Below the pieces are notes generated by a model that was not told the origin of the DNA, ran no database searches, and saw nothing but the letters and a program-made list of their open reading frames with translations. Below, in pieces: positions 17,644 to 26,996 of a DNA stretch of 64,000 bases. The stretch covers positions 1 through 64,000 of the forward strand of contig NZ_LNJP01000004.1 in assembly GCF_001547525.1 (NCBI RefSeq), in the 5' to 3' direction. Numbering within the stretch: the stretch's first letter is position 1; every line of letters starts with the position of its first letter. Source of the DNA: Burkholderia anthina (GTDB lineage Bacteria; Pseudomonadota; Gammaproteobacteria; Burkholderiales; Burkholderiaceae). The position numbers and the translations under genes are program-made.

Positions 17644-18504
17644 ATGACCCGTTCCGACCTGCAAGCCCGCCACGCCGAAGCTTTCCGTGTGCTGCACACG
17701 CGCCCCGGCGCGTTCATCATCCCGAACCCGTGGGATGCCGGCACCGCGCGCCTGCTCGCGATGGCCGGCTTCGAGGCGCTCGCCACGACGAGCGCCGGCT
17801 ACGCGTTTTCGAAAGGGCGCCCCGACAACGCGATCGAGCGCGACGCGATGCTCGCTCATATCGCCGAGCTCGTCGCCGCGGGCGGCTTGCCGGTGAGCGC
17901 CGATCTGGAGAACGGCTTCGGCGACGCGCCCGACACGGTGGCCGAAACGATCCGGCTGGCGGCCGAGGCGGGCGCGGTCGGCGGCTCGATCGAGGACGCG
18001 ACCGGCCGCGCCGATACGCCGATTTATGCGCGCGACGCGTCGGTCGAGCGCATCGCGGCGGCCGTCGACGCGGCGCGCGCGCTGCCGTTTCCGTTCACGC
18101 TGACCGCCCGCTGCGAAAATTACCTGCACGGCCGCCGCGACCTCGACGACACGATCGCGCGGCTCGTCGCCTATCGCGACGCCGGCGCGGACGTGCTGTA
18201 TGCGCCCGGCATCACGGATCCCGACGAAATCGCGGCCGTGACGCGGGCGGTCGGCGCGCCCGTCAATGTCGTCATGGGTCTGCAGGGCGGGTTGCTGAGC
18301 CTCGACGCGCTGGCGGCGCTCGGCGTGAAGCGTGTCAGCGTCGGCGGCGCGCTGGCGCGGGCCGCGTTCGGTGCGTTCCTGCGCGCGGCGACGGAGATGC
18401 GGCGCGACGGCACGTTCACCTTCAGCCGGGCAGCCGTGCCGGGGCGCGATATCAACCGCTGGTTTGCGGCGCCGGATAATTCGCCGATTTTGTTCGATGA
18501 ATGA
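17644..18504 (+). CDS. Isocitrate lyase/PEP mutase superfamily protein
   Basis: 286 residues, a TIM-barrel enzyme of the ICL/PEPM superfamily. Visible family marks are NPWDAGTARLLAMAGFEALATTS near the N-terminus, LPVSADLENGFGDAPDTVAETI (metal-binding acidic residues), GGSIEDATGR and VNVVMG. The usual superfamily KKCGH-type catalytic loop is not obvious, so oxaloacetate decarboxylase-like or C-C lyase activity on a 2-oxo acid is possible, but the substrate is open. It is a single gene on the plus strand with its own promoter region. Confidence 0.87.
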   Translation: MTRSDLQARHAEAFRVLHTRPGAFIIPNPWDAGTARLLAMAGFEALATTSAGYAFSKGRPDNAIERDAMLAHIAELVAAGGLPVSADLENGFGDAPDTVAETIRLAAEAGAVGGSIEDATGRADTPIYARDASVERIAAAVDAARALPFPFTLTARCENYLHGRRDLDDTIARLVAYRDAGADVLYAPGITDPDEIAAVTRAVGAPVNVVMGLQGGLLSLDALAALGVKRVSVGGALARAAFGAFLRAATEMRRDGTFTFSRAAVPGRDINRWFAAPDNSPILFDE

Positions 18505-18848
18505 TCCCCAATAAAATCCGGAATCGTTTCCACTTAAGCATTGGTTGACAATAATCAATCGGTTTCGCGTCCGCATTAATCGCCGGCGCTGACGCGAAAA
18601 TCGTCGTTTATTCTCCGCATTCCGCTCCGATCGGCTGCCGCCGGCGCGCAAACCGCGCCGGATCTGAGGCTTGGCGGGCCTTCATACGCGACGATACCGC
18701 GCATTGTTGCAGCTTCCAGTTCAGAACGTTTCAGTGCGTGGGAGTTGCGGGATGATTTTTTGATTGATAATCTGCGGCACGTTCCAATGATCGGCGAGTG
18801 CCTGCCGGGAATATCAATATATTCAATATATAAAAAGCTGAGAGAGCG
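18505..18848. other. AT-richer intergenic region before the DUF2158 gene
   Basis: No gene is seen in these 344 bp. The first 90 bp and the last 60 bp are unusually AT-rich for this genome; the tail is ATATCAATATATTCAATATA directly before the ribosome site of the next gene, a plausible promoter. TTGACA occurs at about 18545. Confidence 0.5.
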
Positions 18849-19115
18849 ATGACGATCCGAGAAAATCACCGCGTCGGATTTCGCGTGGGCGATGTCGTGA
18901 CGCTGAAAACGGGCGGGCCGCGCATGACCGTCACGTATGCCGGGCCGGTCGTGTTCGACGACGGCGACTGGCTGATCTGCCAGTGGTTCGACGAAAGCGG
19001 CGAGTTCCGGCAGGAAATGTTCCATCACGACACGGTGGTGCCCGAGCCGCGCGCGATTTCGGCCGGACGGGTCCGGCTGCGCATGCAGTCGCTCCGCTCG
19101 CGGTCGGCGGCCTGA
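18849..19115 (+). CDS. YodC-family DUF2158 small protein
   Basis: 88 residues. It matches the DUF2158/YodC pattern: FRVGDVVTLKTGGPRMTV near the N-terminus and WLICQWFDESGEFRQEMFHHD in the middle, an SH3-like small beta barrel. A GAGAGAG site lies just upstream of the ATG, and the AT-rich leader suggests its own promoter. The role is unknown; the family is common in proteobacterial accessory DNA and phages. Confidence 0.85.
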   Translation: MTIRENHRVGFRVGDVVTLKTGGPRMTVTYAGPVVFDDGDWLICQWFDESGEFRQEMFHHDTVVPEPRAISAGRVRLRMQSLRSRSAA

Positions 19116-19230
19116 CACCGGCCGGCCGCCGCGATGCCGCGACGTGTCACGCGTGGCGCGCGGCGCCCGTGCGACGACATTTCGCGCCATCCCGAAACAT
19201 GCGGCGGCGCGCGGCGCCGATACTGAGCGC

Positions 19231-20391
19231 ATGAACCCGACCGATCCTGTTGCCGCGGTCACGCACCGCGATCCCTATCCCTATTACGCAGCGCTCGTCG
19301 ACGGGCCGCCGCTCGCGTTCGACGCCACGCTCGGCCTGTGGGTCGCGAGCCGCGCGGCCGCCGTGACGGCCGTGCTCGGCCATCCGGCCTGCCGCGTGCG
19401 GCCGCTGGACGCGCCGGTGCCGCCCGCGTTGCGCGGCACGACGGCCGGCGCGCTGTTCGGCGAGCTGGTGCGCATGAACGATGGCCCGTCGCGACACGAC
19501 GTACCGAAGCAGGCGTTGCGCGCGGCGTTCGCGCCGATCGATACGGATGCGCTGCGCGATCGCGCCGACGTGCTTGCCGCGCGGCGGTTACCGGCGCCCG
19601 GCGATGCCGATGCGCTGAACGCGTGGTGCATGACGGTGCCCGTGTGCGCGGTTGCCGATCTGCTCGGCTTCGACGAAACGCAGCTCGACGACATTGCCGC
19701 TCGGGTCGTCGAGTTCGTCGCCGCGCTGTCGCCGCTGTCGGATGCCGCGGCGCTGGCGCGCGCGAGCGACGCGGCGCGGCACCTGCTCGACCGGATGACG
19801 GAACGCGTCGCGCGGTCGCATGCGCGCGACGGCACGCTGGTCGCCGCGGTACAGCAGGCGGCCCGTGCGTCGGGCTGGCACGCGAGCAGCGCGCTCGTCG
19901 CGAATCTCGTCGGGTTGCTGTCGCAGACGTGCGAGGCGACGGCCGCATGGCTCGGCAATGCACTCGTGGCATGGAACGGCGAAGCGGACAGGGTGCCGGA
20001 TGCCGCCGCGCTCGACGCATTCGTCGCCGAAGTCGGACGTTTCGATGCGCCGGTGCAGAACACGCGCCGCTTCGTCGCGGCGCGCACGACGATCGAAGGC
20101 GTGCGCGTCGAAGCCGGCGACGCCATCCTCGTCGTGCTTGCCGCGGCGAACCGCGATCCGGCCGTGCATCGCGATCCGCACCGGCTGATGCCGGGCCGCG
20201 CGGCGGGGTCGAATTTCGGCTTCGGCACGGGGCCGCATGGGTGTCCGGGCGAGCGGATCGCACGGGCGGTGACGGCGGGGGCGTTCGCGGCGCGGCTGCG
20301 CGCGGGCGGCTGGCCGCCGCGCGACGCGCTGAAGTGGGATTACCGCGCGTCGACCAACGTCAGGATGCCGAAGTTCGACGCGATACGGTGA
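19231..20391 (+). CDS. Cytochrome P450
   Basis: 386 residues. The haem-binding loop FGFGTGPHGCPGERIA has the axial Cys338. The K-helix E-x-x-R position is occupied by EVGRFDAPVQNTRR. The I-helix is atypical (LLSQTCEATAAWLG rather than A-G-x-D/E-T), so oxygen activation may differ. ATG 19231 is chosen because downstream sequence aligns with the class I bacterial P450 N-terminus. No ferredoxin or reductase gene is adjacent; electrons must come from elsewhere. The substrate is unknown. Confidence 0.9.
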   Translation: MNPTDPVAAVTHRDPYPYYAALVDGPPLAFDATLGLWVASRAAAVTAVLGHPACRVRPLDAPVPPALRGTTAGALFGELVRMNDGPSRHDVPKQALRAAFAPIDTDALRDRADVLAARRLPAPGDADALNAWCMTVPVCAVADLLGFDETQLDDIAARVVEFVAALSPLSDAAALARASDAARHLLDRMTERVARSHARDGTLVAAVQQAARASGWHASSALVANLVGLLSQTCEATAAWLGNALVAWNGEADRVPDAAALDAFVAEVGRFDAPVQNTRRFVAARTTIEGVRVEAGDAILVVLAAANRDPAVHRDPHRLMPGRAAGSNFGFGTGPHGCPGERIARAVTAGAFAARLRAGGWPPRDALKWDYRASTNVRMPKFDAIR

Positions 20392-20421
20392 AGCGGGGAA
20401 GAGCGGCTTGACGGCAGGAGA

Positions 20422-20748
20422 TTAACGGCAGCCTTGCTTTTCCGCCCATTGCTCCTGCGCGGCGACGCGGCGTTGCACGCGTTCGACGAGGCCGGTCGAG
20501 AAGGTCCGCATGCTGACGCCGCGGCGCTTCGCGAGGATCGCCTGCGCGACGTCGGTGCGCGGGTTCGGCTGGCACGCCCAGTACAGCGTCATCAGCCAGC
20601 CGATGCCCGTCCATGCGAACAGTGCGTTGAACATCGCGATCGTCAGCTTGTCGTGCCGGCCGCGCCGGTCGGCAATGACGGCCGGCAGGAAATAGAGCGC
20701 GATCGCCGCGACTGAACCGGCCACTTGAATCAGGACTGCATCATGCAT
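20422..20748 (-). CDS. Superinfection-immunity-family small membrane protein
   Basis: 108 residues. Two predicted transmembrane helices (about 5-25 and 38-58) carry ALYFLPAVIADRR and AMFNALFAWTGIGWLMTLYWA, the pattern of the Imm superinfection-immunity family named after phage T4. A cytoplasmic basic tail of about 45 residues follows. ATG 20748 is chosen with GGAG just upstream, rather than a TTG eight codons earlier. The family is widespread in bacterial chromosomes, and an anti-phage role here is not demonstrated. Confidence 0.8.
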   Translation of the reverse strand: MHDAVLIQVAGSVAAIALYFLPAVIADRRGRHDKLTIAMFNALFAWTGIGWLMTLYWACQPNPRTDVAQAILAKRRGVSMRTFSTGLVERVQRRVAAQEQWAEKQGCR

Positions 20749-20838
20749 GGTGCTGCTCCGTCCGAACTGCAATGAGGCTGATTGTCGCGCTTTTTCCGTT
20801 CATGTGCAGGCAATTGATTGTTGCGCTTTTAGTGACGA

Positions 20839-21258
20839 TCAGGCGGCTTCGGCGTCCGCCGGCAGGACGTTGTTGCTCAGCGCGAAACCTTCGTCGAGCC
20901 AGCCCGTCACGCCGCCGATCATCAGCTTGACCGGGCGGCCCAGGCGCGCGAGCCGGACCGCCGCGCGCGCGGCGCCGTTGCAGTGCGGCCCCGCGCAGTA
21001 GACGACGAACAGCGTGTCGGCCGGGTAACCGGCGAGCTTGCTTTCAATGATCTTGCGGTGCGGCAGGTTGCGCGCGCCGGGCACGTGGCCGGCGGCGAAC
21101 AGGTCGGGGCCGCGCACGTCGAGCAGCACGAAATCGGGCGTGCCCGACGCGAGGGCATCGTGTACGTCCCAGCAGTCGGTCTCGAAGCGCAGCGATGCCT
21201 CGAAATGCGCGAGGGCGGCCGGGCTGTCGGCGGCGGGGATGTCGGTGACGTGGGACAT
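20839..21258 (-). CDS. Rhodanese-like sulfurtransferase domain protein
   Basis: 139 residues, a single rhodanese domain. VLLDVRGPDLFAAGHVPGARNLPH is the typical CDC25/rhodanese N-terminal pattern. The active-site loop is VVYCAGPHCNGA, with Cys as the persulfide acceptor and a second Cys five residues on. It is divergent from the FtrA/GlxA-type regulator, an association that suggests the regulator controls it. ATG 21258 is preferred over an upstream in-frame codon at 21300. Confidence 0.9.
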   Translation of the reverse strand: MSHVTDIPAADSPAALAHFEASLRFETDCWDVHDALASGTPDFVLLDVRGPDLFAAGHVPGARNLPHRKIIESKLAGYPADTLFVVYCAGPHCNGAARAAVRLARLGRPVKLMIGGVTGWLDEGFALSNNVLPADAEAA

Positions 21259-21371
21259 GGTCGGGCTCTCCGGGTTGAACGGGCGCGAAACGCGCCGCAA
21301 TGAGGGCAGTATCGCGGTTCGGCCGGTTTCGCGGCAGTGGCGCGATCGACAAGTTCCGGTAACATCGCGCC

Positions 21372-22334
21372 ATGCACAATCATCTCGTCGTCGCGCTCGC
21401 CTACGATCGCCTCTGCACGTTCGAATTCGGCTGCGTGGTCGAACTGTTCGCGCTCGAGCGCCCGGAACTCGGCGTCGACTGGTATCGCTTCGCGGTGTGC
21501 GCGAGCGAGCCGGGGCCCGTGCGCGCGGCAGGCGGCATTACCGTTGCCGCGCCCTACCGGCTCGCGATGCTCGATCGCGCGGACACCATCGTGATTCCCG
21601 GCTGGCGCGATCCGGACGAACGCCCGCCCGAGCCGTTGCTGAAGAAGCTGCGGGCCGCGCACCGGCGCGGCGCGCGGCTCTGCTCGATCTGTTCGGGCGT
21701 GTTCGTGCTGGCGGCGGCCGGCGTGCTCGACGGCCTGACCGTGACGACTCACTGGCGGTATGCGGAACGTCTGCAGGCGCGTTATCCGGCGCTGCGCGTG
21801 AATCCGGATGCGCTGTACGTCGACGAAGGGCGGATCGTCACGTCGGCCGGCTCGGCGGCGGGGCTCGACATGCTGCTGCATCTGGTGCGCCGCGATCATG
21901 GCGGCGCGATCGCGAACCGCGTCGCGCAGCGCCTCGTGCTGCCGCCGCATCGCGACGGCGGGCAGGCGCAGTTCGTGCCGCGTCCGGTCGCACCGGGCGG
22001 CACCGACCGGCTCGCGAAGCTGATCGACTGGATGCGCGCGCATGCGGCCGAGCCGCACACGCTCGCATCGCTCGCCGCGCAGGCGGCGATGAGCACGCGC
22101 ACGCTGCAGCGGCAGTTCGCGGATGCGACGGGGATGTCGCCGCTCGCGTGGCTGATCCGCGAACGCGTGAACGTCGCGAAGGACATGCTCGAAGCGCAGC
22201 CCGCGTTGTCGCTTGCGCAGATCGCGGCGCGCGCGGGGTTCGGTTCCGAGGAATCGCTGCGCCGGCATTTCCGGCGCGTCGCGGCGACGAGCCCGGCTGC
22301 GTACCGGCGCGGGATGGATCGCGGCGGCACGTAG
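21372..22334 (+). CDS. ftrA: GlxA/FtrA-type AraC-family regulator (DJ-1/PfpI + AraC HTH)
   Basis: 320 residues. The N-terminal DJ-1/PfpI-like domain (about 5-175) contains CSICSGVFVLAAAGVLDG with the conserved Cys nucleophile elbow and THWRYAE. The C-terminal AraC double HTH (about 215-312) contains LASLAAQAAMSTRTLQRQF and AARAGFGSEESLRRHFRR. The domain order matches FtrA/GlxA transcription factors, which control amine or thiol-related metabolism. It is divergent from the rhodanese gene, its probable target. Confidence 0.9.
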   Translation: MHNHLVVALAYDRLCTFEFGCVVELFALERPELGVDWYRFAVCASEPGPVRAAGGITVAAPYRLAMLDRADTIVIPGWRDPDERPPEPLLKKLRAAHRRGARLCSICSGVFVLAAAGVLDGLTVTTHWRYAERLQARYPALRVNPDALYVDEGRIVTSAGSAAGLDMLLHLVRRDHGGAIANRVAQRLVLPPHRDGGQAQFVPRPVAPGGTDRLAKLIDWMRAHAAEPHTLASLAAQAAMSTRTLQRQFADATGMSPLAWLIRERVNVAKDMLEAQPALSLAQIAARAGFGSEESLRRHFRRVAATSPAAYRRGMDRGGT

Positions 22335-22603
22335 CGCGCGCCGGGCAGGGCCGCGCGTGCGCGACGATGAAAAGCGCGACTCATGTGGCGGCGGCCGCTC
22401 ATTCCGAACAACGATGCCGTCCCGCACGCGAAGACGGATGCGGGTGAACCGATGCGGCGCCTGTGGCGCGACGCGCTCGCCTGCGCGGCCGGGCTGCGCG
22501 ACGCGTTGCCGAAGGCGGTCCGAACGGCCGGGAAGGGGGCGCCGGCGGAGGAGCATCGGCGTATGATCTGGGTTTTCGTCAGCCCGATCCAGGCACCCCC
22601 ACC

Positions 22604-24058
22604 ATGACATCCGTCGACACTACCCGCGTCCTCGACCATGACAAGCTCGTGACCTTCATCGAGCGCAAGTGGAACGATGAAATCCTCCACGCGCTGACCG
22701 ACTACATCGCGATTCCCGCGAAGAGCCCCGCATTCGACCCCGACTGGGCGAAGCGCGGCTATCTCGAGCGCGTCGTCACCGACGCCGCGCAGTGGGCCGA
22801 ACGGCAGCCGGTGAAGGGCCTGAAGCTCGAAATCGTGCGTCTGCCGGGCCGCACGCCGGTGATCTTCTTCGAGTCGCCGGCCACGCGCTCGGGCAGCACC
22901 GATACGATCCTGCTGTACGGCCACCTCGACAAGCAGCCCGAATTCGACGGCTGGCGCGCGGACCTCGGCCCGTGGACGCCGAAGTTCGAGAACGGCAAGC
23001 TGTACGGCCGCGGCGGCGCGGACGACGGCTACGCGATCTACGCGAGCCTCGCGGCGCTCGGCGCGCTCGACGAGCAGGGCATCGAGCGGCCGCGCTGCGT
23101 GGGCCTGATCGAGACCTGCGAAGAGTCGGGCAGCTACGACCTGCTGCCGTACGTCGACGCGTTGCGCGACCGGCTCGGCCAGGTGTCGCTCGTCGTGTGC
23201 CTCGATTCGGGCGCCGGCAACTACGACCAGATGTGGCTCACCACGTCGCTGCGCGGCCTCGTGTCCGGCGACCTGCAGGTCGAGGTACTCGAGGAAGGCA
23301 TCCACTCGGGCGTCTACGGCGGCATCGCGCCGTCGAGCTTCCGCGTGATGCGCCAGTTGTTCGAACGCCTCGAGGACGCGAAGAACGGCAATCTGCTGCC
23401 GGGCGCGTTCCATTGCGAGATTCCGGCCAGCCGCGTGCGCGAAGCCGAGGCCGCCGCCGCGATTCTCGGCGACACGGTGTGGAAGGGGCTGCCGTGGGCG
23501 TGCGGCCAGGACGGCAAGCCCGTGCTGCCGACCACGACCGACCCGCGCGAGGCGCTGCTGAATTCGACGTGGCGTCCGTCGCTGTCGGTCACCGGCGCGG
23601 CCGGCATGCCGGCGCTCGCCGATGCGGGCAACGTGCTGCGTCCGCGCACGGCGTTCAAGCTGTCGCTGCGGCTGCCGCCGCTCGTCGACGCCGCGCAGGC
23701 CGTGCAGCAACTGAAGGCGTTGCTCGAACTCGATCCGCCGTACAACGCGAAGGTCACGTTCAAGCCTGACGCGGGCGCCGCGACCGGCTGGAGCGCGCCG
23801 GATCTCGCGCCGTGGCTCGCGTCGTCGCTCGACGCCGCGTCGCGCCGCCACTTCGGCGCCGACTGCGCGTACATGGGCCTCGGCGGCACGATTCCGCTGA
23901 TGAACGTGCTGCAGGAAGGCTTTCCCGCGGCGCAGTTCATGGTGTGCGGCGTGCTCGGGCCGAAGTCGAACGCGCACGGCCCGAACGAGTTCCTGCACGT
24001 GCCGTACGCGAAGAAGCTCACGGCGGCGGTGGCCGACGTGATCGCGACCGCGCGCTGA
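22604..24058 (+). CDS. M20-family metallopeptidase
   Basis: 484 residues. Zn-binding residues of clan MH are visible: LLYGHLDKQPEF (His, with catalytic Asp two residues on), GRGGADDGYAIYAS (bridging Asp), ETCEESGSYDL (general-base Glu and ligand) and a C-terminal His in NAHGPNEFLHVPY. The lid domain lies at about 230-350. Related enzymes are dipeptidases and carboxypeptidases, including the CNDP-like group. The start ATG 22604 gives MTSVDTTRVLDHDKL. The gene is followed after 60 bp by an Ldh-family gene and probably forms an operon with it and the TfoX-like gene. Confidence 0.9.
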   Translation: MTSVDTTRVLDHDKLVTFIERKWNDEILHALTDYIAIPAKSPAFDPDWAKRGYLERVVTDAAQWAERQPVKGLKLEIVRLPGRTPVIFFESPATRSGSTDTILLYGHLDKQPEFDGWRADLGPWTPKFENGKLYGRGGADDGYAIYASLAALGALDEQGIERPRCVGLIETCEESGSYDLLPYVDALRDRLGQVSLVVCLDSGAGNYDQMWLTTSLRGLVSGDLQVEVLEEGIHSGVYGGIAPSSFRVMRQLFERLEDAKNGNLLPGAFHCEIPASRVREAEAAAAILGDTVWKGLPWACGQDGKPVLPTTTDPREALLNSTWRPSLSVTGAAGMPALADAGNVLRPRTAFKLSLRLPPLVDAAQAVQQLKALLELDPPYNAKVTFKPDAGAATGWSAPDLAPWLASSLDAASRRHFGADCAYMGLGGTIPLMNVLQEGFPAAQFMVCGVLGPKSNAHGPNEFLHVPYAKKLTAAVADVIATAR

Positions 24059-24118
24059 TCGTCGCGACGTTCGACGTACCGGTTGCCCGACCCGAACCGA
24101 CTCGATGGAGTGTTGCCG

Positions 24119-25228
24119 ATGACCGCACTGCCGACGCCCGATACCGAACCGCTGCGCATGCGCGCCGAACCGCTGCATGCATTCGTCGCGGCACTTTGGG
24201 AACGGGCCGGCAGCCACCCGCGCGAGGCGACGCTCGTCGCCGATCATCTGGTGGGCGCGAATCTCGCCGGCCACGATTCGCACGGGATCGGGATGATCCC
24301 GAATTACGTCGCGTCGTGGCGGGAAGGGCAGTTGCAGCTGAACGGGCACGCGTCGATCGTCCGCGACGGCGGCGCGGTGCTGACGATCGACGGCGGGCGC
24401 GGCTTCGGCCAGGTGATCGCGTTCGAGGCGATGGTCGAAGGGATCGAGCGCGCGCGACGCATGGGCATCTGCGCGATCGGGCTGCGCGACGTTCACCACC
24501 TCGGCCGCATCGGCCATTGGGCCGAACAGTGCGCGCGCGCGGGGCTCGTGTCGTTCCATTTCGTCAACGTGCCGGGCGACCTGCTGGTCGCGCCGCTGCA
24601 CGGCACCGATCCGCGCTTCGGCACGAACCCGTTCTGCGCCGCGTATCCGCGAGCGGGCAAGCCGCCGCTGCTGCTCGATTTCGCGACGAGCGCGATCGCG
24701 TACGGCAAGACGCGCGTCGCCTACAACCAGGGCAAGCGCGTGCCGGCCGGCTCGCTGATCGACCATCGCGGCCAGCCGACCGACGATCCGGCCGTGATGC
24801 ACGAGCAGCCGTTCGGCGCGCTGCTGCCGTTCGGGCTGCACAAGGGCTATGCACTCGCGGCGATGTGCGAGATCTTCGGCGGTGCGCTGGTGGGCGGGCA
24901 TACGACGTACGGCGATACGCTGCAGAAGACGAGTGCGATCGTCAACGGGATGCTGTCGGTGCTGATCGATCCGAAAGCGTTCGACGCAGCCGACGCCGAA
25001 CGCGAAGCCGATGCATTCGTCGCGTGGGCGAAGGCGTCGCCGCAGGCCGGCGATACGCCGGTGCGGATGCCTGGAGAACCTGAAGAAGCGAGCCGCGCCG
25101 CACGCGGCACGGCCGGCATTCCGGTCGACCGCGCGACGTGGCGGCAGATTCGCGAGAGCGCGGCGGCCGTGGGTGTCGACGCGGCGGAGTTCGATGCGTG
25201 GACGCGGCGCTGCGAGGTGTCCGCATGA
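24119..25228 (+). CDS. Ldh-family (malate/L-lactate dehydrogenase-like) oxidoreductase
   Basis: 369 residues, belonging to the Ldh_2 NAD(P)-dependent 2-oxoacid/imine reductase family, distinct from Rossmann-fold LDHs. Family marks are NLAGHDSHGIGMIPNYV (conserved His), GLRDVHHLGRIGHWAEQCA, FGTNPFCAAYPR and LLPFGLHKGYALA. ATG 24119 has GGAG upstream. Its stop overlaps the next start by 4 bp (ATGA). The substrate could be a ureidoglycolate, malate or proline-imine type compound; sequence alone does not decide. Confidence 0.88.
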   Translation: MTALPTPDTEPLRMRAEPLHAFVAALWERAGSHPREATLVADHLVGANLAGHDSHGIGMIPNYVASWREGQLQLNGHASIVRDGGAVLTIDGGRGFGQVIAFEAMVEGIERARRMGICAIGLRDVHHLGRIGHWAEQCARAGLVSFHFVNVPGDLLVAPLHGTDPRFGTNPFCAAYPRAGKPPLLLDFATSAIAYGKTRVAYNQGKRVPAGSLIDHRGQPTDDPAVMHEQPFGALLPFGLHKGYALAAMCEIFGGALVGGHTTYGDTLQKTSAIVNGMLSVLIDPKAFDAADAEREADAFVAWAKASPQAGDTPVRMPGEPEEASRAARGTAGIPVDRATWRQIRESAAAVGVDAAEFDAWTRRCEVSA

Positions 25229-25836
25229 GCTGGCAGGCGGAGAAGGCGCACGGTGAGGAAATCGCGTATCGGCTTGCGCCGCTCGGCACGGTCACCGTTG
25301 CGCGGTTCTTCAGCGGTGCGGCGTTGCGGCTCGACGGCGTGATGTTCGGCTTCCTGTCGCGCGGGTCGCTGTTTCTGCGTGTGGACGACGTGAACCGGCC
25401 GGCGTTCGTCGCGGCGGGGATGGGGCCGTTCTCGTATGCGCGGCCCACGCGCACCGTCGCGCTCGAGGGCTATTACGAAACGCCGGCCGACGTGCTCGAG
25501 GATGCGGGCGCGCTGTTCGACTGGTGCCGCGGCGCGTACCGCGCGGCGCTGCTCGCCGGGCCGCCGAAGCGCAAGGCGAGGGCGGCGTCGAAGGCCGCGC
25601 CGAAAGCTGCTGCGAAGGCTGCTGCGAAGACTGCGTCGAAGCCAGCAGCGAAACCGGCGGCGAAACCGGCAACGAAATCGGCAACGAAACCGGCAACGAA
25701 ACCCGCGTCGGCACAGAAAACGAAGCCGGCGGCGAAATCCGCATCGAAACCGGTGTCGGCTCAGAAAGCGAAACCGGCATCGAAATCATCGCCCGCGCCG
25801 GCACCGAAACCTGCGGCGAAGCGCAAGCAGGCGTAG
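25225..25836 (+). CDS. TfoX N-terminal domain protein with long Lys/Ala/Pro tail
   Basis: 203 residues. Residues 1-115 resemble the TfoX/Sxy N-terminal domain (EEIAYRLAPLGTVTVARFFSGAALRLDGVMFGF, then SLFLRVDDVNRPAFVAAGMGPFSYAR). From about residue 120 to the end the protein is a low-complexity tail of K-P-A and K-S-A units, very basic and histone-H1-like. The tail could bind DNA non-specifically. It is translationally coupled to the Ldh gene. There is no TfoX C-terminal domain, so a competence role is doubtful. Confidence 0.82.
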   Translation: MSWQAEKAHGEEIAYRLAPLGTVTVARFFSGAALRLDGVMFGFLSRGSLFLRVDDVNRPAFVAAGMGPFSYARPTRTVALEGYYETPADVLEDAGALFDWCRGAYRAALLAGPPKRKARAASKAAPKAAAKAAAKTASKPAAKPAAKPATKSATKPATKPASAQKTKPAAKSASKPVSAQKAKPASKSSPAPAPKPAAKRKQA

Positions 25837-26137
25837 TACCGGTTACGAGAAGCGACGGCGTCGCGATTTTCGCTTTCCTGACTTTGAGGTGCGCCCGTCG
25901 CGGCCCACCCGCACGCTGCGCGTGCCGACTCGCCCGCACGATCCGGTGCACGAATGCATCGAGCTTGGCGCACCGCACCTCCTGCACGCTTCACAACGGC
26001 CGCCCCGGCGTTTATGATCGGCGCGGGTTGCGCCCGTGCCTGGCGACCCGCACCGGCCTCGCCGCCGGCCCCGCGAACGGCGCACCGTACGCCGCGCGGA
26101 ACGCTTCCCCACTCACCATCCCAGACGGAGACAGCCG
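25837..26137. other. Intergenic region, nothing recognised
   Basis: About 300 bp between the TfoX-like and NnrU-like genes. Open frames pass through on both strands without ribosome sites. No hairpin with a T-tract or RNA gene was noticed. Confidence 0.4.
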
Positions 26138-26716
26138 ATGCTCGTCCTGATTCTCGGTTTAGCGATCTTCCTCGGTGTGCACTCGATCCGGATCGTCGCC
26201 GACGGCTGGCGGTCCGCGACGATCGAGCGGATCGGCGAGAAGGGCTGGAAGGGCGGTTACGCGATCGCGTCGATCGTCGGTTTCGCGCTGATCATCTGGG
26301 GGTACGGGATCGCCCGGGCGGGCGCGACGCTGCTGTGGGTGTCGCCGGTCGGCGTGCGCCACCTGACGGGCATGCTCACCGCGGTCGCGTTCGTGCTGAT
26401 CGCCGCGTCGTACGTGCCGCGCAACCGGATCAAGACGCTCGTCGGCCATCCGATGCTGGCCGGCGTGATGGTCTGGGCGGTGGCGCACCTGCTGGTGAAC
26501 GGCACCGTGCACGCAGTCGTGCTGTTCGGCGCGTTCTTCGTGTGGTCGATCGTCGATTTCGTCGTGTCGCGTGCGCGGGATCGCCGCGACGGTGTCCGCT
26601 ATCCGGCCGGCGGGCTGGCCGGCGACGTCGCGGCCGTTGTGGCCGGACTCGTCGCCTGGGCCGTGTTCGCACGGTTCCTGCACGGCCCGCTGATCGGCGT
26701 GCGGCCGTTCGGCTGA
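26138..26716 (+). CDS. NnrU-family membrane protein
   Basis: 192 residues with about five hydrophobic helices. The N-terminus LVLILGLAIFLGVHSIRI and the WKGGYAIASIVGFALIIWGYGIAR and HPMLAGVMVWAVAHLLVNG segments match the NnrU family, first seen in denitrification clusters and related to isoprenoid-enzyme-like methyltransferase membrane folds. GGAG lies just upstream of ATG 26138. No nitrogen-oxide genes are nearby, so the role is unknown. Confidence 0.87.
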   Translation: MLVLILGLAIFLGVHSIRIVADGWRSATIERIGEKGWKGGYAIASIVGFALIIWGYGIARAGATLLWVSPVGVRHLTGMLTAVAFVLIAASYVPRNRIKTLVGHPMLAGVMVWAVAHLLVNGTVHAVVLFGAFFVWSIVDFVVSRARDRRDGVRYPAGGLAGDVAAVVAGLVAWAVFARFLHGPLIGVRPFG

Positions 26717-26996
26717 ACGGAGTGCGAACGCCGGTCGGCCTTGCGCCGGCCTGCGATCCTTCACGCCGGCGGCCGGCCCGAACGACGGCTGCCTTCGCCG
26801 CAAGCAATGCGCCGCGACGTTCGCGCGCGCCGTCAGGACCGCGAACCGACACGGGACGCGCGAATCCGGGTTGAACGCCTGCGACTCCGGCACGGCGACA
26901 AGCGCTGGCAGCGCGACCCGGTTCGGCACCGGATCGCGAAAGACGTGTTGCGGTTTGCGCGTCGATTGCCGCGATCGAGGCGGCAACGGGCGTGCG

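Noticed and set aside
20422..20748. Superinfection-immunity-family gene as evidence for a prophage
   Set aside because: No phage structural, integrase or lysis genes surround it, and this family is common in bacterial chromosomes.
21896..24901. 1001-codon minus-strand open frame opposite the M20 and Ldh genes
   Set aside because: Shadow of high-GC coding DNA; no family motif and no ribosome site.
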